A program made the translations under genes and the position numbers. This document shows positions 41,445 through 50,447 of a stretch of DNA of 64,000 bases, in pieces. The number at the start of each line of letters is the position of its first letter. Within the stretch, counting starts at the first letter, position 1. The stretch is from Curtobacterium sp. MCLR17_032 (lineage in GTDB: Bacteria > Actinomycetota > Actinomycetes > Actinomycetales > Microbacteriaceae), in NCBI RefSeq assembly GCF_003234795.2, contig NZ_CP126268.1, positions 744,001 to 808,000 of the forward strand, in the 5' to 3' direction. The notes below the pieces were generated by a model, which was not told the origin of the DNA, searched no databases, and was given only the letters and a program-made list of their open reading frames with translations.

Positions 41445-42572
41445 ATGATGACGCACGTGACTGAGACGGCACCTCGCCGGGGAGACGTCCCGCAGCACCC
41501 CGAGTTCGAAGCGGCGGTCGCCGGCGGTTCGCTCGGCTCCGAAGGGCCGGGGTCGGCCCATCGCTACCGCAACCTGGTCCTCGGTGGGATCGCGATCCTG
41601 CTCCTGGCGATGGCGATGCTGACGAGCTACTCGAGCGCGTTCGGCAACCCGACGCCGAACAACGTCCAGCTCGCGGTCACCGGCGACGCCGACGCGATCG
41701 TCGCGCTCGAGCAGCAGGGATCGCTGGACCTGACGGTCGTGGCGTCCGCTCGACAGGCGCGCGCCGCAGTGCTCGACCGTGACGTCGACGGCGCCGTCGT
41801 CCTGCCGGCACCCGGCAAGGGAGGCGTCACCACCTACATCGCCAGTGGTGGTGGGCGCGGCCTCGGCCAGGCGATCTCCGGTGTCGGCGACTCGATCGCG
41901 GCGAAGCTGCAGACCACCAACACGGCCACCGACCTCGCACCGCTGCCGAAGAAGGACCCGGTCGGATCGGTCGAGTTCTACGCGATCCTCTTCGCGGGGC
42001 TCGGCGCCGCCCTCGGCGCGACGGTGTTCGGACGCATCCTCGGCACGGTCGACACGGCGACGAAGTTCGTCGAGCGCAGTGTGGTCCTCGTCCTCTACGC
42101 CGGTCTGCTCGCCGGTCTGATCACCCTCTGGATCGACTCCGGTCTCGGGGCGGTCACGGTCGGTCCCTGGGCCGTGTTCGGCGTCCTCTGGCTGACCGGG
42201 GTCGCGATCGGGGGAGCGGTCACCGGTGTGGCCGCCCTGGGCGGGACCATCGCGGCACTCGCCATGACACTCGCCCTGGTGATCCTCGGCAACACGTCCT
42301 CCGGCGGTCCGCTCGGCATCCACGTCCTCAACGACTTCTTCCAGACACTCTCGTACGTCTTCCCCCAGGGCGACGCGCTCGACCTGCTCCGGTCCGTCCA
42401 GTACTTCGACGGCGCGGCCGTGGCCGTCCCGATCATCCGGCTGGGGATCTGGGCAGGAGCGGGCATCCTGCTCACCCTGACGGCGATGCTCATCCGGACC
42501 CGGCGAGAGGCTGCGGCGCGTTCCGGAGCCGGTCGCGGGACGGTGGTCCTGCCGTCGACCTCGTCGTCCTGA
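41445..42572 (+). CDS. ABC-2/YhgE-like membrane protein
   Basis: 375 aa; tandem ATGs at 41445 and 41448, with AAAGGA just upstream favouring the second. One helix near residue 45 (LVLGGIAILLLAMAMLTSYS) is followed by an extracytoplasmic domain (VQLAVTGDADAIVALEQQGS) and five C-terminal helices. This is the plan of YhgE/Pip and DUF3533 membrane proteins, related to ABC-2 permeases. No ATPase is adjacent. Its divergent TetR suggests inducible efflux or envelope function. Confidence 0.8.
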   Translation: MMTHVTETAPRRGDVPQHPEFEAAVAGGSLGSEGPGSAHRYRNLVLGGIAILLLAMAMLTSYSSAFGNPTPNNVQLAVTGDADAIVALEQQGSLDLTVVASARQARAAVLDRDVDGAVVLPAPGKGGVTTYIASGGGRGLGQAISGVGDSIAAKLQTTNTATDLAPLPKKDPVGSVEFYAILFAGLGAALGATVFGRILGTVDTATKFVERSVVLVLYAGLLAGLITLWIDSGLGAVTVGPWAVFGVLWLTGVAIGGAVTGVAALGGTIAALAMTLALVILGNTSSGGPLGIHVLNDFFQTLSYVFPQGDALDLLRSVQYFDGAAVAVPIIRLGIWAGAGILLTLTAMLIRTRREAAARSGAGRGTVVLPSTSSS

Positions 42573-42699
42573 GGCCGGCGGGACATCAGCGTCCCCGACC
42601 GCTCGGACAGCTTCCTGGCCGAGCGGGAGGGGCCACCAACACCACCACTGCAGAACCGCAACCAGCCCTCGTCACCGAGGACGATCGGAGGACCGAATC

Positions 42700-43740
42700 A
42701 TGCCAGGGAAGATCGACGTGCACCAGCACCTGCTCCCGCCCCGCTACTTCGAGGCGCTCGCCGCGGCAGGATCGCGAGCGATGGGCGTCGGCGCCCCGGG
42801 GCAGGCGCAGCCCGCGACGGGCGGGAGCGCCCAGTGGGATCCGTGGGGGGACAGCGGCGGGACGGCACCGCGTCGTGGTCCTCGGGCGATCGGCGGCTGG
42901 TCGATGCCGGAGTGGAGCCCCGGGGCGGCGATCGCGATGATGGACGAGGCGGGCATCGAGACGGGCATGCTGTCGATCAGCGCCCCGGGTGTCCACTTCG
43001 GTGACGACGCCGCGGCCCGCGAACTCGCCCGCGAACTGAACGACCACCAGGCCGAACTGGTCCGGGAGCAGCCGGACCGCTTCGGGCACTTCGCGGTGCT
43101 GCCGCTGCCGGACTTCGACGGTGCCGTCGCCGAAGCCGTGCGTGCACTCGACGAGCTCCACGCCGACGGTGTGCTCCTGCTGTCGAACGCGCACGGGCGG
43201 TACCTCGGCGATCCCGCGTACGAGCCGCTGTGGACCGAGCTCGCGGCACGCTCGGCCGTGGTCTTCGTCCATCCCACCGCTCCGCCGATCCAGCAGTTGC
43301 CCGGCATGCCCACGGCACTGCTCGACTTCCCGTTCGACACCACCCGGACCGCCGTCGACCTCGTCGCCCACGGCGTGTTCGACCGGCACCCGGAGCTCCG
43401 AGTGATCCTCTCGCACGCCGGCGGGTTCCTGCCCTACGCCGCGAGTCGGTTCAGCGCCGCCGCGATGTTCAACCCAGGCACCACGCCGGAGGGCATCCAA
43501 GCGGGGCTGCGCAAGTTCTACTTCGACACGGCCCTGTCGGCGACACCCGCGTCTCTGCCGTCACTCCTGGCCTTCGCGGAGCCGGGTCACGTGCTCTACG
43601 GCAGCGACTTCCCCTACGCGCACCCGGACTGGACCGCTCGTTTCGACCACTGCCTGGAGACCTACGACGGTCCTGGCGCGGAGCGGCTCGGGGACGTGCA
43701 CCGTTCCGCGGCCGAGCACCTCTTCCCCCGCTTGGCGTGA
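42700..43740 (+). CDS. Amidohydrolase-2 family protein (ACMSD-like)
   Basis: 346 aa, ATG behind GGAGGACC. A TIM-barrel metal hydrolase: the first motif is KIDVHQHLLPPRYFEAL (HxH), later metal or active-site residues lie in VVFVHPTAPP, VILSHAGGFLPY and LYGSDFPYAHPDWT. This order is that of ACMSD/LigW-type decarboxylases and related 2-pyrone hydrolases. The substrate is not given by the neighbours. Confidence 0.88.
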   Translation: MPGKIDVHQHLLPPRYFEALAAAGSRAMGVGAPGQAQPATGGSAQWDPWGDSGGTAPRRGPRAIGGWSMPEWSPGAAIAMMDEAGIETGMLSISAPGVHFGDDAAARELARELNDHQAELVREQPDRFGHFAVLPLPDFDGAVAEAVRALDELHADGVLLLSNAHGRYLGDPAYEPLWTELAARSAVVFVHPTAPPIQQLPGMPTALLDFPFDTTRTAVDLVAHGVFDRHPELRVILSHAGGFLPYAASRFSAAAMFNPGTTPEGIQAGLRKFYFDTALSATPASLPSLLAFAEPGHVLYGSDFPYAHPDWTARFDHCLETYDGPGAERLGDVHRSAAEHLFPRLA

Positions 43741-43758
43741 GCTGACGCCACGGCCGCA

Positions 43759-43788
43759 CGGGCCGTCGCCGCGCTCGGCGACGGCCCG
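43759..43788. terminator. Bidirectional terminator hairpin
   Basis: CGGGCCGTCGCCG, loop CGCT, complement. It sits between two convergent genes (stops at 43740 and 43796). Confidence 0.7.
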
Positions 43789-43795
43789 GCGGAGC

Positions 43796-45151
43796 TCAGC
43801 GCCCGCTGAGGTCGTACGGCGTCGCCGTCGAGTCGACCGTCGTCAGGTACCCGCCGTCCGACAGGTCCGTCGGCAGGGTGATGGTGCGGGTCACGGACGG
43901 CTTCGCGCCCGCCGTGTCGACCTGCGTGATCGTGCCCTCACCACCGCGCGTGACGAACACGCTCGTGCCGTCGTCGGTCGCCGCGGCGAAGCGCACGGCC
44001 GTCCCGGTCGCCGACTGTCCGGCGACCGGACCGTGTCGCAACGGCTGGAGTGCGACGGACGTCCTGCGGCCGTCGTAGATGCCGTCGGCCTGCTTCTGCA
44101 CCAGGACGAGCGAGTCGCCGGAACCCGACGTCAGCGCGACGGCGGCGAACCGCGACGTGACGACCGCGCGGGTGAACAGCCCCGTCCCGAGTGCGACGCT
44201 CCGGATGCTGTCCGACGACGTCGACGACGCGGTGAGGTACGCGGGCACCCGGTCCCAGCTCGTGCCCGCGGCCGTGGTGCCGGCCTGTGCGCCGATCGCG
44301 GTCGTGCCGTCGGGGGCCATCCGTGGGCGGTAGCTCTGCACGCTCGGCTGCGGGTAGGCGGCGGAGCTGGAGCCCGTGAAGCCGTTCTTCGTGACCCGGA
44401 CCGTCTGCACGCCGGTGGCGAGGTCGGAACCGATGACGGTGCCGGTCGCGTTGACGACCGGGCCGTGCGGGTACGCGCCCAGCGGTGTCGTCGCGATCCG
44501 GTGTGGCCGCGTCGCACCCCGCATGATGTCGGACACGGAGTAGGCGTCGAGCCGGCCGCCGGCGGTGACGACCAGGCGCAGGGGGCTGCCGACCAGGAAG
44601 GTCTCGACCTCCTCGGTGCCGCGCTTGCCGGTCGTGGCCAGTGTCACGGCGGAGGTGGTGATGTCGGCCGTGTGGGCGACCTCCCGTCCGAGGTCGATGA
44701 CGGTGACGCGCTGGTGTGTGGAGCCGTCGAAGTCGGAGCCGACCGCGAGGTGGCGGCGGGAGGTGTCGGTGGCGAGCCAGCCGGCGCGTTCCCAGCGGCC
44801 GTCGGCGTTCGGGACGGCGTAGTGCTGGACGATCCGCGCCGTGCCTCCGGAGCCGATGGCGAGGACGTCGAGCTGTGGCTTCGACTCGTCCATGAACGCG
44901 ATCCGCCCGTGGCCGAGCTGGACGGTGCCGGCGTGCGTCCCGAGCGTGACGCCACGGAGGGTCGCCGTGCGTCGGCCCGTGACGGTGTCGTTGACGTACA
45001 GGCGTCCGGCGTGTGCGTCCGCGGTGACGAGCCAGCTGTGGTGCGCCCTCGGCGCCGCGACGGCCGGAGTCGCGGGGGTGACGGTGGCGACGAGGGGCAG
45101 GACGCCGGCCAGGACGAGGGCGGGGACGAGGAGGGTGTGGCGGGGCGACAT
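43796..45151 (-). CDS. Secreted beta-propeller-like protein under Zur-type control
   Basis: 451 aa from ATG 45151 (AGGAG upstream); the 9-codon longer reading is less likely. A signal peptide ends near ATPAVAAPRA. The mature chain is repeated beta blades (LYVNDTVTGRRTATLRG, HLAVGSDFDGSTHQRVTVID, SVFVTRGGEGTITQVDTAG) with histidines near the start (RAHHSWLVTADAHAG). A perfect Zur-type palindrome lies 36 bp upstream of the start. I therefore suspect a zinc-handling protein, perhaps comparable to the AztD metallochaperone, though I cannot confirm that family. No zinc ABC genes are adjacent. Confidence 0.75.
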   Translation of the reverse strand: MSPRHTLLVPALVLAGVLPLVATVTPATPAVAAPRAHHSWLVTADAHAGRLYVNDTVTGRRTATLRGVTLGTHAGTVQLGHGRIAFMDESKPQLDVLAIGSGGTARIVQHYAVPNADGRWERAGWLATDTSRRHLAVGSDFDGSTHQRVTVIDLGREVAHTADITTSAVTLATTGKRGTEEVETFLVGSPLRLVVTAGGRLDAYSVSDIMRGATRPHRIATTPLGAYPHGPVVNATGTVIGSDLATGVQTVRVTKNGFTGSSSAAYPQPSVQSYRPRMAPDGTTAIGAQAGTTAAGTSWDRVPAYLTASSTSSDSIRSVALGTGLFTRAVVTSRFAAVALTSGSGDSLVLVQKQADGIYDGRRTSVALQPLRHGPVAGQSATGTAVRFAAATDDGTSVFVTRGGEGTITQVDTAGAKPSVTRTITLPTDLSDGGYLTTVDSTATPYDLSGR

Positions 45152-45186
45152 GGAACTCCTGGAGATCGGGATGGGCAAGGTCTAGA

Positions 45187-45201
45187 TGATAACCGTTATC
45201 A
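45187..45201. promoter_or_regulatory. Zur-type box
   Basis: TGATAACCGTTATCA is a perfect palindrome with one central base, matching the form of actinobacterial zinc-uptake-regulator sites. It is placed to repress the minus-strand secreted protein when zinc is plentiful. Confidence 0.7.
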
Positions 45202-45259
45202 ACAAGCCCGACCCCCGATCGGCCAGGGAGCAGAACATTCAGCTTTGCAGCGAAGTCAT

Positions 45260-45270
45260 ATCACTGTGAT
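45260..45270. promoter_or_regulatory. Short palindrome upstream of the monooxygenase
   Basis: ATCACTGTGAT (5-1-5) lies 52 bp before the ATG at 45323. It could bind the MarR protein encoded downstream; this is only positional inference. Confidence 0.3.
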
Positions 45271-45322
45271 GCTATTGTTCGAACCGGGAGACACACCTCT
45301 TCCCCGGATCGAAGGACACCCC

Positions 45323-46582
45323 ATGTCGACCACCCCGCACCACCGCCCCCGCGTCCTGGTCACCGGCGCGAGCATCGCCGGCCCCACCGTTGCCTGGGGC
45401 CTCGACCGCTCCGGGTTCGACGTCACGCTGCTGGAGCGCTCGCCGGAGCAGCGGACCACCGGCCAGAACATCGACATCCGCGGCCTCGGGCGGGACGTGC
45501 TGCGGAGCATGGGGCTCCGCGACGCCGTGATGCAGCACCTGACCGGCGAGCAGGGCACCCGCTTCGTCCGCGAGGACGGGACGCCCTACGCGGTGTTCCC
45601 CCGGACCGAGGGCGAGGACGGGCCCACCGCCGAGATCGAGATCCTCCGCGGGACGTTCGCCGGCATCCTGGTCGACGCGCTGCCGGACTCGATCGACCGA
45701 CGCTACGGCGACTTCGTCGTGGGCGCCGAGCAGGACGACTCCGGTGTGCGGGTCCGCTACGACCACGGGGCTCCTGAACGCTTCGACCTGGTCGTCGTCG
45801 CCGAGGGCCGCAGCTCCCGCACCCGGCGCATCCTGTTCGCGGACGAGACCGAGTACCGCGACTTCGGCGTGAGCATCGCCTACGGCACGATCGACCGCAC
45901 CCCGGACGACGTCGACCTCTGGGACTGGTACACGGCATCGCGCGGTCGGGTCGCCTCGATCCGTCCGGACAACGAGGGCACGATCCGGGCGAGCCTGTCC
46001 TTCGAGTCGGAGCCGATGGGCTTCGAGCGCCTGCCGGTCGACGTGCAGCTCTCGATCCTGCGCGAGCGCTTCCGCGGCGCGGGATGGCAGTCGGAGCGCA
46101 TCCTCGACGGCTTCGCGGCGCGTCCCGACGAGTTCTACACACAGCGCATGGAGCAGGTCGTGGTCTCGCGCTGGAGCAAGGGGCGGGTGGTCCTGCTCGG
46201 TGACGCCGCGTGGGGGTCCGGCCCGACGGGCATGGGCACGACGCTCTCGTTGGTCGGCGCGCACGTGCTGGCCGGTGAGCTGGCCGGCGAGCTGACCCGA
46301 GCCGCGCGGGGCGGTGACGGCACCCTCGCCGCGAGCGCGGTGCGCCGAGCTGCCGGACGCTACGAGGGCCTCCTGCGCGGGTACGCCGACAGCGCGCAGG
46401 GGCTGCCGCGCGGCGGCGCGAAGCTCATGCACCCGTCGTCCCGTCTCGGAGTCCGCGCTGTGCAGACCGCCCTCCGGATCGCTGCGTCCGCCCCGGTGCG
46501 GAGGTTCGCGCAGGCGAACCTGCTGACCAGCGAGAAGCACGTGCCGGTGCTGCCGCACTACCCGACCCTCCAGAAGGTGTGA
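45323..46582 (+). CDS. FAD-dependent monooxygenase (UbiH/TetX-like)
   Basis: 419 aa, ATG behind GAAGGA. N-terminal FAD site VLVTGASIAGPTVAWGLDRS (a GxSIAG variant of GxGxxG), then LLERSPEQRTTGQNIDIRG. The second FAD motif is VVLLGDAAWGSGPTGMGTTL near residue 295. This is the class-A flavin hydroxylase plan. Such enzymes hydroxylate aromatics or inactivate antibiotics; the substrate is unknown. A MarR regulator follows 34 bp after the stop and is probably cotranscribed. Confidence 0.9.
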   Translation: MSTTPHHRPRVLVTGASIAGPTVAWGLDRSGFDVTLLERSPEQRTTGQNIDIRGLGRDVLRSMGLRDAVMQHLTGEQGTRFVREDGTPYAVFPRTEGEDGPTAEIEILRGTFAGILVDALPDSIDRRYGDFVVGAEQDDSGVRVRYDHGAPERFDLVVVAEGRSSRTRRILFADETEYRDFGVSIAYGTIDRTPDDVDLWDWYTASRGRVASIRPDNEGTIRASLSFESEPMGFERLPVDVQLSILRERFRGAGWQSERILDGFAARPDEFYTQRMEQVVVSRWSKGRVVLLGDAAWGSGPTGMGTTLSLVGAHVLAGELAGELTRAARGGDGTLAASAVRRAAGRYEGLLRGYADSAQGLPRGGAKLMHPSSRLGVRAVQTALRIAASAPVRRFAQANLLTSEKHVPVLPHYPTLQKV

Positions 46583-46616
46583 CGGTCGCCCGCCGGGATC
46601 GGCCAGGATTGCGGAC

Positions 46617-47084
46617 ATGAGCGAGCTGCGGACCCAGACCCTCGAAGCCCTCCGCCACTACGCGGTCCGCTACCAGGAGTCGGCGCACCGCTTCGCGGCC
46701 TGGATGGACCTGCCGATGTCGGACGGCGCGGCGCTGGGCGAGGTGATCTGGGCGGAGAACGAGGGCGACCCGCTGTCGGCCGCGCGCCTCCGATGGCGGA
46801 TCGGCATGACGTCCGGGGCGACCAACGCGCTGGTGAAGCGACTGGAGGAACGTGGCCTGGTCACACGCACGCGCGAGAGCGTGGACCGACGGATCGTGAC
46901 GCTCCGCGCCACCGACGCAGCCCGTCGACGAGCCGACGGTTTCTTCGGGACGCGGGTCCAGGGTCTGGAGGTCGCGCTCGGCCAGTACGACGACGGAACG
47001 CTGGAGGTCGTCCGTGAGTTCCTGGACCGCCTGGCGGCGGTGTTGCCCGGAGACCCGGGCAGGACCGGGGATCCGGACGCCTGA
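46617..47084 (+). CDS. MarR family regulator
   Basis: 155 aa from ATG. Winged helix: LSAARLRWRIGMTSGATNAL, then VKRLEERGLVTRTRESVDRR and IVTLRATDAARRRADGFF, the recognisable MarR wing. It follows the monooxygenase gene and likely senses that enzyme's substrate. Confidence 0.9.
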   Translation: MSELRTQTLEALRHYAVRYQESAHRFAAWMDLPMSDGAALGEVIWAENEGDPLSAARLRWRIGMTSGATNALVKRLEERGLVTRTRESVDRRIVTLRATDAARRRADGFFGTRVQGLEVALGQYDDGTLEVVREFLDRLAAVLPGDPGRTGDPDA

Positions 47085-47203
47085 GAGGCTCGATCTGAGA
47101 AACGGGCACGTTTGCGGTCGGTGTCGCGTCCTCAGTAGCGTCGCTCAGTACACGATGCGAGACGTTGCCGAGGGACGGTGCCGTCGTCGACAGGAGCACC
47201 CGA

Positions 47204-48316
47204 ATGACCACCGAATCCGTGATCACCAGCCCCTACCGGAAGACCGGAACCGCGACCGGCCCCCGCACCGGCGGCACGTCGACCTACTCGTCGTTGCTGC
47301 AGCAGGTGAAGGACGCCGGGCTGCTCAAACGCCGTCGCGGCTTCTACTGGTCGATGTTCGTCGCCCTCGTCGTCGCGACCGCGGCGTGCTGGGTCGTCTT
47401 CGCGCAGCTCGGTGACTCCTGGTTCCAGCTGATCGTGGCCGGCGCGCTCGGCGTGCTGTTCACCCAGTTCGCGTTCCTGTCGCACGAGGCCGCGCACCGG
47501 CAGGTGTTCGACTCCCGCAAGTGGAACGACCGCGCCGGCCGCTGGCTCGGCACGTTCGTCGTCGGGCTGTCGTACTCGTGGTGGATGAACAAGCACACCC
47601 GTCACCACGGCAACCCGAACACCGTCGGCAAGGACCCGGACATCGCGCCGGACGGCGTCGTGTTCATCCCCGAGGACGCTGCCGCCACTACCGGCCCGAT
47701 GCGCTGGCTCGTCCGGCACCAGGGCTGGCTGTTCTTCCCGCTCCTGACGCTCGAGGGCATCAACCTGCACCGCCACGCGGTGACCTCGGTGCTCCGTGGG
47801 GTCGAGGGCAAGAGCGACCGCCGTGACCGTGTGGTCGAGGGCGTCATGCTCGCGGCGCGCTTCGCGATCTACCTGCCCATCGTGTTCGTGTTCCTGCCGT
47901 TCGGGATGGCGTGTGCGTTCCTCGGGGTGCAGCTGGCCGTGTTCGGCGTGATGATGGGCGCCTCGTTCGCCCCGAACCACAAGGGCATGCCGACGATCGC
48001 GCACGACGCGAAGGTCGACTTCTTCTCCCGCCAGGTCCGCACCTCGCGCAACATCCGCGGCGGCTGGTGGGTGTCGTTCCTGATGGGTGGCCTGAACTAC
48101 CAGGTCGAGCACCACCTGTTCCCCTCGATGCCCCGCCCCGCGCTGAAGCAGGCACGGCTGCTGGTCCGCGACCACTGCGACAGCCTCGACGTGCCCTACA
48201 CAGAGACCACCCTGCTGCGCTCCTACGGCATCGTCGTCCGCTACCTCAACCGCGTCGGACTCGCAGCACGCGACCCGTTCGACTGCCCGATGACCAGCGA
48301 GCTCCGCATCAGCTGA
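47204..48316 (+). CDS. Membrane fatty acid desaturase
   Basis: 370 aa, ATG behind CAGGAG; an in-frame earlier start at 47165 is not supported. All three histidine boxes are present: HEAAH (SHEAAHRQ), HTRHH (KHTRHHGNPN) and VEHHLFPS (QVEHHLFP). Hydrophobic pairs surround them (LVVATAACWVVFAQLG, FQLIVAGALGVLFTQFAF). It introduces double bonds into acyl chains of membrane lipids, using O2 and a reductant. Closed by a long shared hairpin. Confidence 0.93.
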   Translation: MTTESVITSPYRKTGTATGPRTGGTSTYSSLLQQVKDAGLLKRRRGFYWSMFVALVVATAACWVVFAQLGDSWFQLIVAGALGVLFTQFAFLSHEAAHRQVFDSRKWNDRAGRWLGTFVVGLSYSWWMNKHTRHHGNPNTVGKDPDIAPDGVVFIPEDAAATTGPMRWLVRHQGWLFFPLLTLEGINLHRHAVTSVLRGVEGKSDRRDRVVEGVMLAARFAIYLPIVFVFLPFGMACAFLGVQLAVFGVMMGASFAPNHKGMPTIAHDAKVDFFSRQVRTSRNIRGGWWVSFLMGGLNYQVEHHLFPSMPRPALKQARLLVRDHCDSLDVPYTETTLLRSYGIVVRYLNRVGLAARDPFDCPMTSELRIS

Positions 48317-48339
48317 CGCCGACCAGCGCACCAGCGCAA

Positions 48340-48381
48340 CGGACCGCGGGCCGACTCGATCTCGAGTCGGCCCGCGGTCCG
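48340..48381. terminator. Bidirectional terminator, 20-bp perfect arms
   Basis: CGGACCGCGGGCCGACTCGA, 2-nt loop TC and the complete complement. It lies between the convergent desaturase and metallo-hydrolase genes. Confidence 0.8.
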
Positions 48382-48398
48382 ATCGTCGTCCGAGGTGC

Positions 48399-49034
48399 TC
48401 AGACCGTGATCGTCTCACCGTCGGCGACCGTCACCAGGTCGATGCCGGTGAGCTGCCCGGCGAACTGCGCGAACGACCCCTTGCCGACCTCGCTGAGCAT
48501 CAGGTCGTGGATCTGCACCGCCCGCGTCGGCTGCACGGCACGCACGAAGTCGACGAGCTCGCCGAGCTTCGCCCACGGGCCGGAGGTCGGCACGAGCAGC
48601 GTCTCCACCGGCACACCCGGCGCCGAGTACGCGTCTCCCGGGTGGAACACGCGGCCGTCCACCAGGAAGCCGACGTTCGTCATCGGCGGCAGGTCGGCGT
48701 GGATCACGGCGTGGTCGCCCCCGAACACGCGGACCTCGAAGCCGCCCGCCGTGACCGTGTCACCGGGGGAGACGGCGACCACCCGGCCGTCGTGCGCACC
48801 GAGCGCGTCCACGACGGAGGCCGGCGCCCAGACGCGGAGCTCGGGCTGCGCGTCGAGTGCTGCGCTGAGGACCTCGGCGTCGAAGTGGTCGGGGTGGTCG
48901 TGGGTGACGAGCACGGCATCGGCTGCGGCGACGAGGTCCGCGGACGCCGACGTGTAGGCACCCGGGTCGAGCAGGACGCTGCGGTCGCCGTCGCAGAGGA
49001 CCACGGTCGCGTGGGTGTGCTTGGTGAGTTCCAT
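48399..49034 (-). CDS. Metallo-beta-lactamase-fold hydrolase (UlaG-like)
   Basis: 211 aa from ATG 49034. The metal motif is THDHPDHFD, preceded by LLDPGAYTSASADLVAAADA and followed by FGGDHAVIH and FHPGDAYSAPGVPV. Size and motif fit the single-domain UlaG/YfhI-type metal-dependent hydrolases. Divergent from a MarR gene with a fine operator between, so it is probably induced by the MarR ligand. Confidence 0.88.
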   Translation of the reverse strand: MELTKHTHATVVLCDGDRSVLLDPGAYTSASADLVAAADAVLVTHDHPDHFDAEVLSAALDAQPELRVWAPASVVDALGAHDGRVVAVSPGDTVTAGGFEVRVFGGDHAVIHADLPPMTNVGFLVDGRVFHPGDAYSAPGVPVETLLVPTSGPWAKLGELVDFVRAVQPTRAVQIHDLMLSEVGKGSFAQFAGQLTGIDLVTVADGETITV

Positions 49035-49040
49035 GACCGG

Positions 49041-49065
49041 AAGTGTACAGCCGACCTGTACACTT
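49041..49065. promoter_or_regulatory. MarR operator
   Basis: AAGTGTACAG, spacer CCGAC, CTGTACACTT: perfect 10-bp arms. It fills the gap between the divergent metallo-hydrolase and MarR starts and ends 6 bp before the MarR ATG. Confidence 0.85.
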
Positions 49066-49071
49066 TCGCCC

Positions 49072-49515
49072 ATGGCCCTGCGCGACTTCACGCTCGACGA
49101 CGCGAACGCGCTGCGCCGCGCGATCGGCGACAGCACCCGTGCCGTCCGCCGCACCGAGACCACACCCGAGGGCCAGGTCGAGACGCTCGGCTTCCTGGCC
49201 CGCGACGGCGCCCAGAGCATCGCCGCGCTGGCACGGCTCCGTCGCGTGCGGCACCAGTCGATGCGGGTGACGGTCGCCGACCTCGAGGCGCAGGGGCTCG
49301 TCGAGCGCTCACCCGACCCCGCCGACGCCCGCGGGGTGCTCGTCTCGCTCACCGCGGCCGGCCGGACCACGATCGACGACCTCCGGGTCCGGCGCTCGGC
49401 CCGTGTCCTGGCCGCTGCCGAGCGAGCCCTGACGCCGGAGGAGCGCGCCGTCCTCGCGCACGCGGCCGACGCGATCGTGAAGCTCACCGCGGCGCTGGAG
49501 ACGGACGGCAGCTGA
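49072..49515 (+). CDS. MarR family regulator
   Basis: 147 aa from ATG 49072; an upstream reading through the operator is rejected. HTH-wing: SIAALARLRRVRHQSMRVTV, then ADLEAQGLVERSPDPADARG and VLVSLTAAGRTTIDDL. It should bind the palindrome directly upstream and repress itself and the metallo-hydrolase. Confidence 0.9.
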   Translation: MALRDFTLDDANALRRAIGDSTRAVRRTETTPEGQVETLGFLARDGAQSIAALARLRRVRHQSMRVTVADLEAQGLVERSPDPADARGVLVSLTAAGRTTIDDLRVRRSARVLAAAERALTPEERAVLAHAADAIVKLTAALETDGS

Positions 49516-49808
49516 CCGGAGACGGACAGGAGGCGCAGTGCCGGCCCGCACCGCGCCTCCCGTCCGTCCCACCAGCTGCCGGCGGCCCCCACCGTCGCTC
49601 GGGTGGACGCTGGGCGCCCGCCGCCGGTGACCCGGTACCAGCGGTGTACATTGAGCCACGTACGGACCATCCCGATGCGTGCGTTCCCGACGAGACCGTT
49701 GCCCTGACTCGGTTGCGGGTGCCCCGCCTCTCCCTGGGGGTCGACACCTGTGCACACCACCGCCGGCCTCCGCCGTGTACGCATCGAACTGGTCAGAACC
49801 GGTTCACC

Positions 49809-50102
49809 ATGAAGTACGTCGTCTACGGACTGACATCCGTCCTCACCAGCAGTGCCGCCGCCTCCGCCGTGATGCGGTACGCGGTCGCCGTCGGACGGGC
49901 CGGCACCAGCGACCTCGTCGCGATCCCGGCCGTCGACATCGCGGGCGTGCCGATCGCCGTCGAGGTCCTCCTCGGCCCGGGGATCGCCGTCCTCGCCGAG
50001 CCCGCCGCAGACGACCTGCTCGAGCCCGAGCACCAGGAGTTCGTCGACCAACTGGCCGAGCGCACCCGGCTCCTGACGGGACGGCCGTCCGAGCGAGCCT
50101 GA
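49809..50102 (+). CDS. Small conserved protein, paralogue of the 61106 product
   Basis: 97 aa from ATG 49809 without a strong ribosome site. The start MKYVVYGLTSVLTSSAAASA and the middle EVLLGPGIAVLAEPAADDLL match the 120-aa protein at 61106 (MKYIVYGENRIMTGD, EILLGPASQIMVETAPDDEL). Unknown family. The 293 bp before it hold no gene that I can support. Confidence 0.7.
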   Translation: MKYVVYGLTSVLTSSAAASAVMRYAVAVGRAGTSDLVAIPAVDIAGVPIAVEVLLGPGIAVLAEPAADDLLEPEHQEFVDQLAERTRLLTGRPSERA

Positions 50103-50129
50103 CACCGGCCCGGCCCGGCCCGGGTCGGG

Positions 50130-50447
50130 TCAGCTGCTCCGGAGGACCAACGACCCGGCGCCGAACGGCAGCGCCCCGGCCCGGTACTCGAGCACTGCAC
50201 CCGCAGCACTCGCTGCGTCGACCCGGACCGAGGCCGCACCGAAGCGCCAGCTGCGGTTGATGCAGAACACGGCGAACTCGACGCTGCCCTCGTCCGGCAG
50301 CACCCACGTGCCGGCGCCCCACTGCGCGGGCTGGCCGACGCCGTCCACGCTGACGGTCGGCCGCGCACCCCAGGCGAACCACGGTTTCTGCAGGCGGAGT
50401 CCGACCCGGCGGCGGGTGGTGCCGGACGGCAGCGGAGCCTCGGTCAC
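50130..50447 (-). CDS. Small beta-rich hypothetical protein, 105 aa
   Basis: GTG 50447 overlaps the stop of the DUF427 gene (GGTGA). The product (RVGLRLQKPWFAWGARPTVS, GVGQPAQWGAGTWVLPDEGS, FAVFCINRSWRFGAASVRVD) is all-beta with several Trp and ends LEYRAGALPFGAGSLVLRSS. No family recognised; translationally coupled to the DUF427 gene. Confidence 0.65.
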   Translation of the reverse strand: MTEAPLPSGTTRRRVGLRLQKPWFAWGARPTVSVDGVGQPAQWGAGTWVLPDEGSVEFAVFCINRSWRFGAASVRVDAASAAGAVLEYRAGALPFGAGSLVLRSS

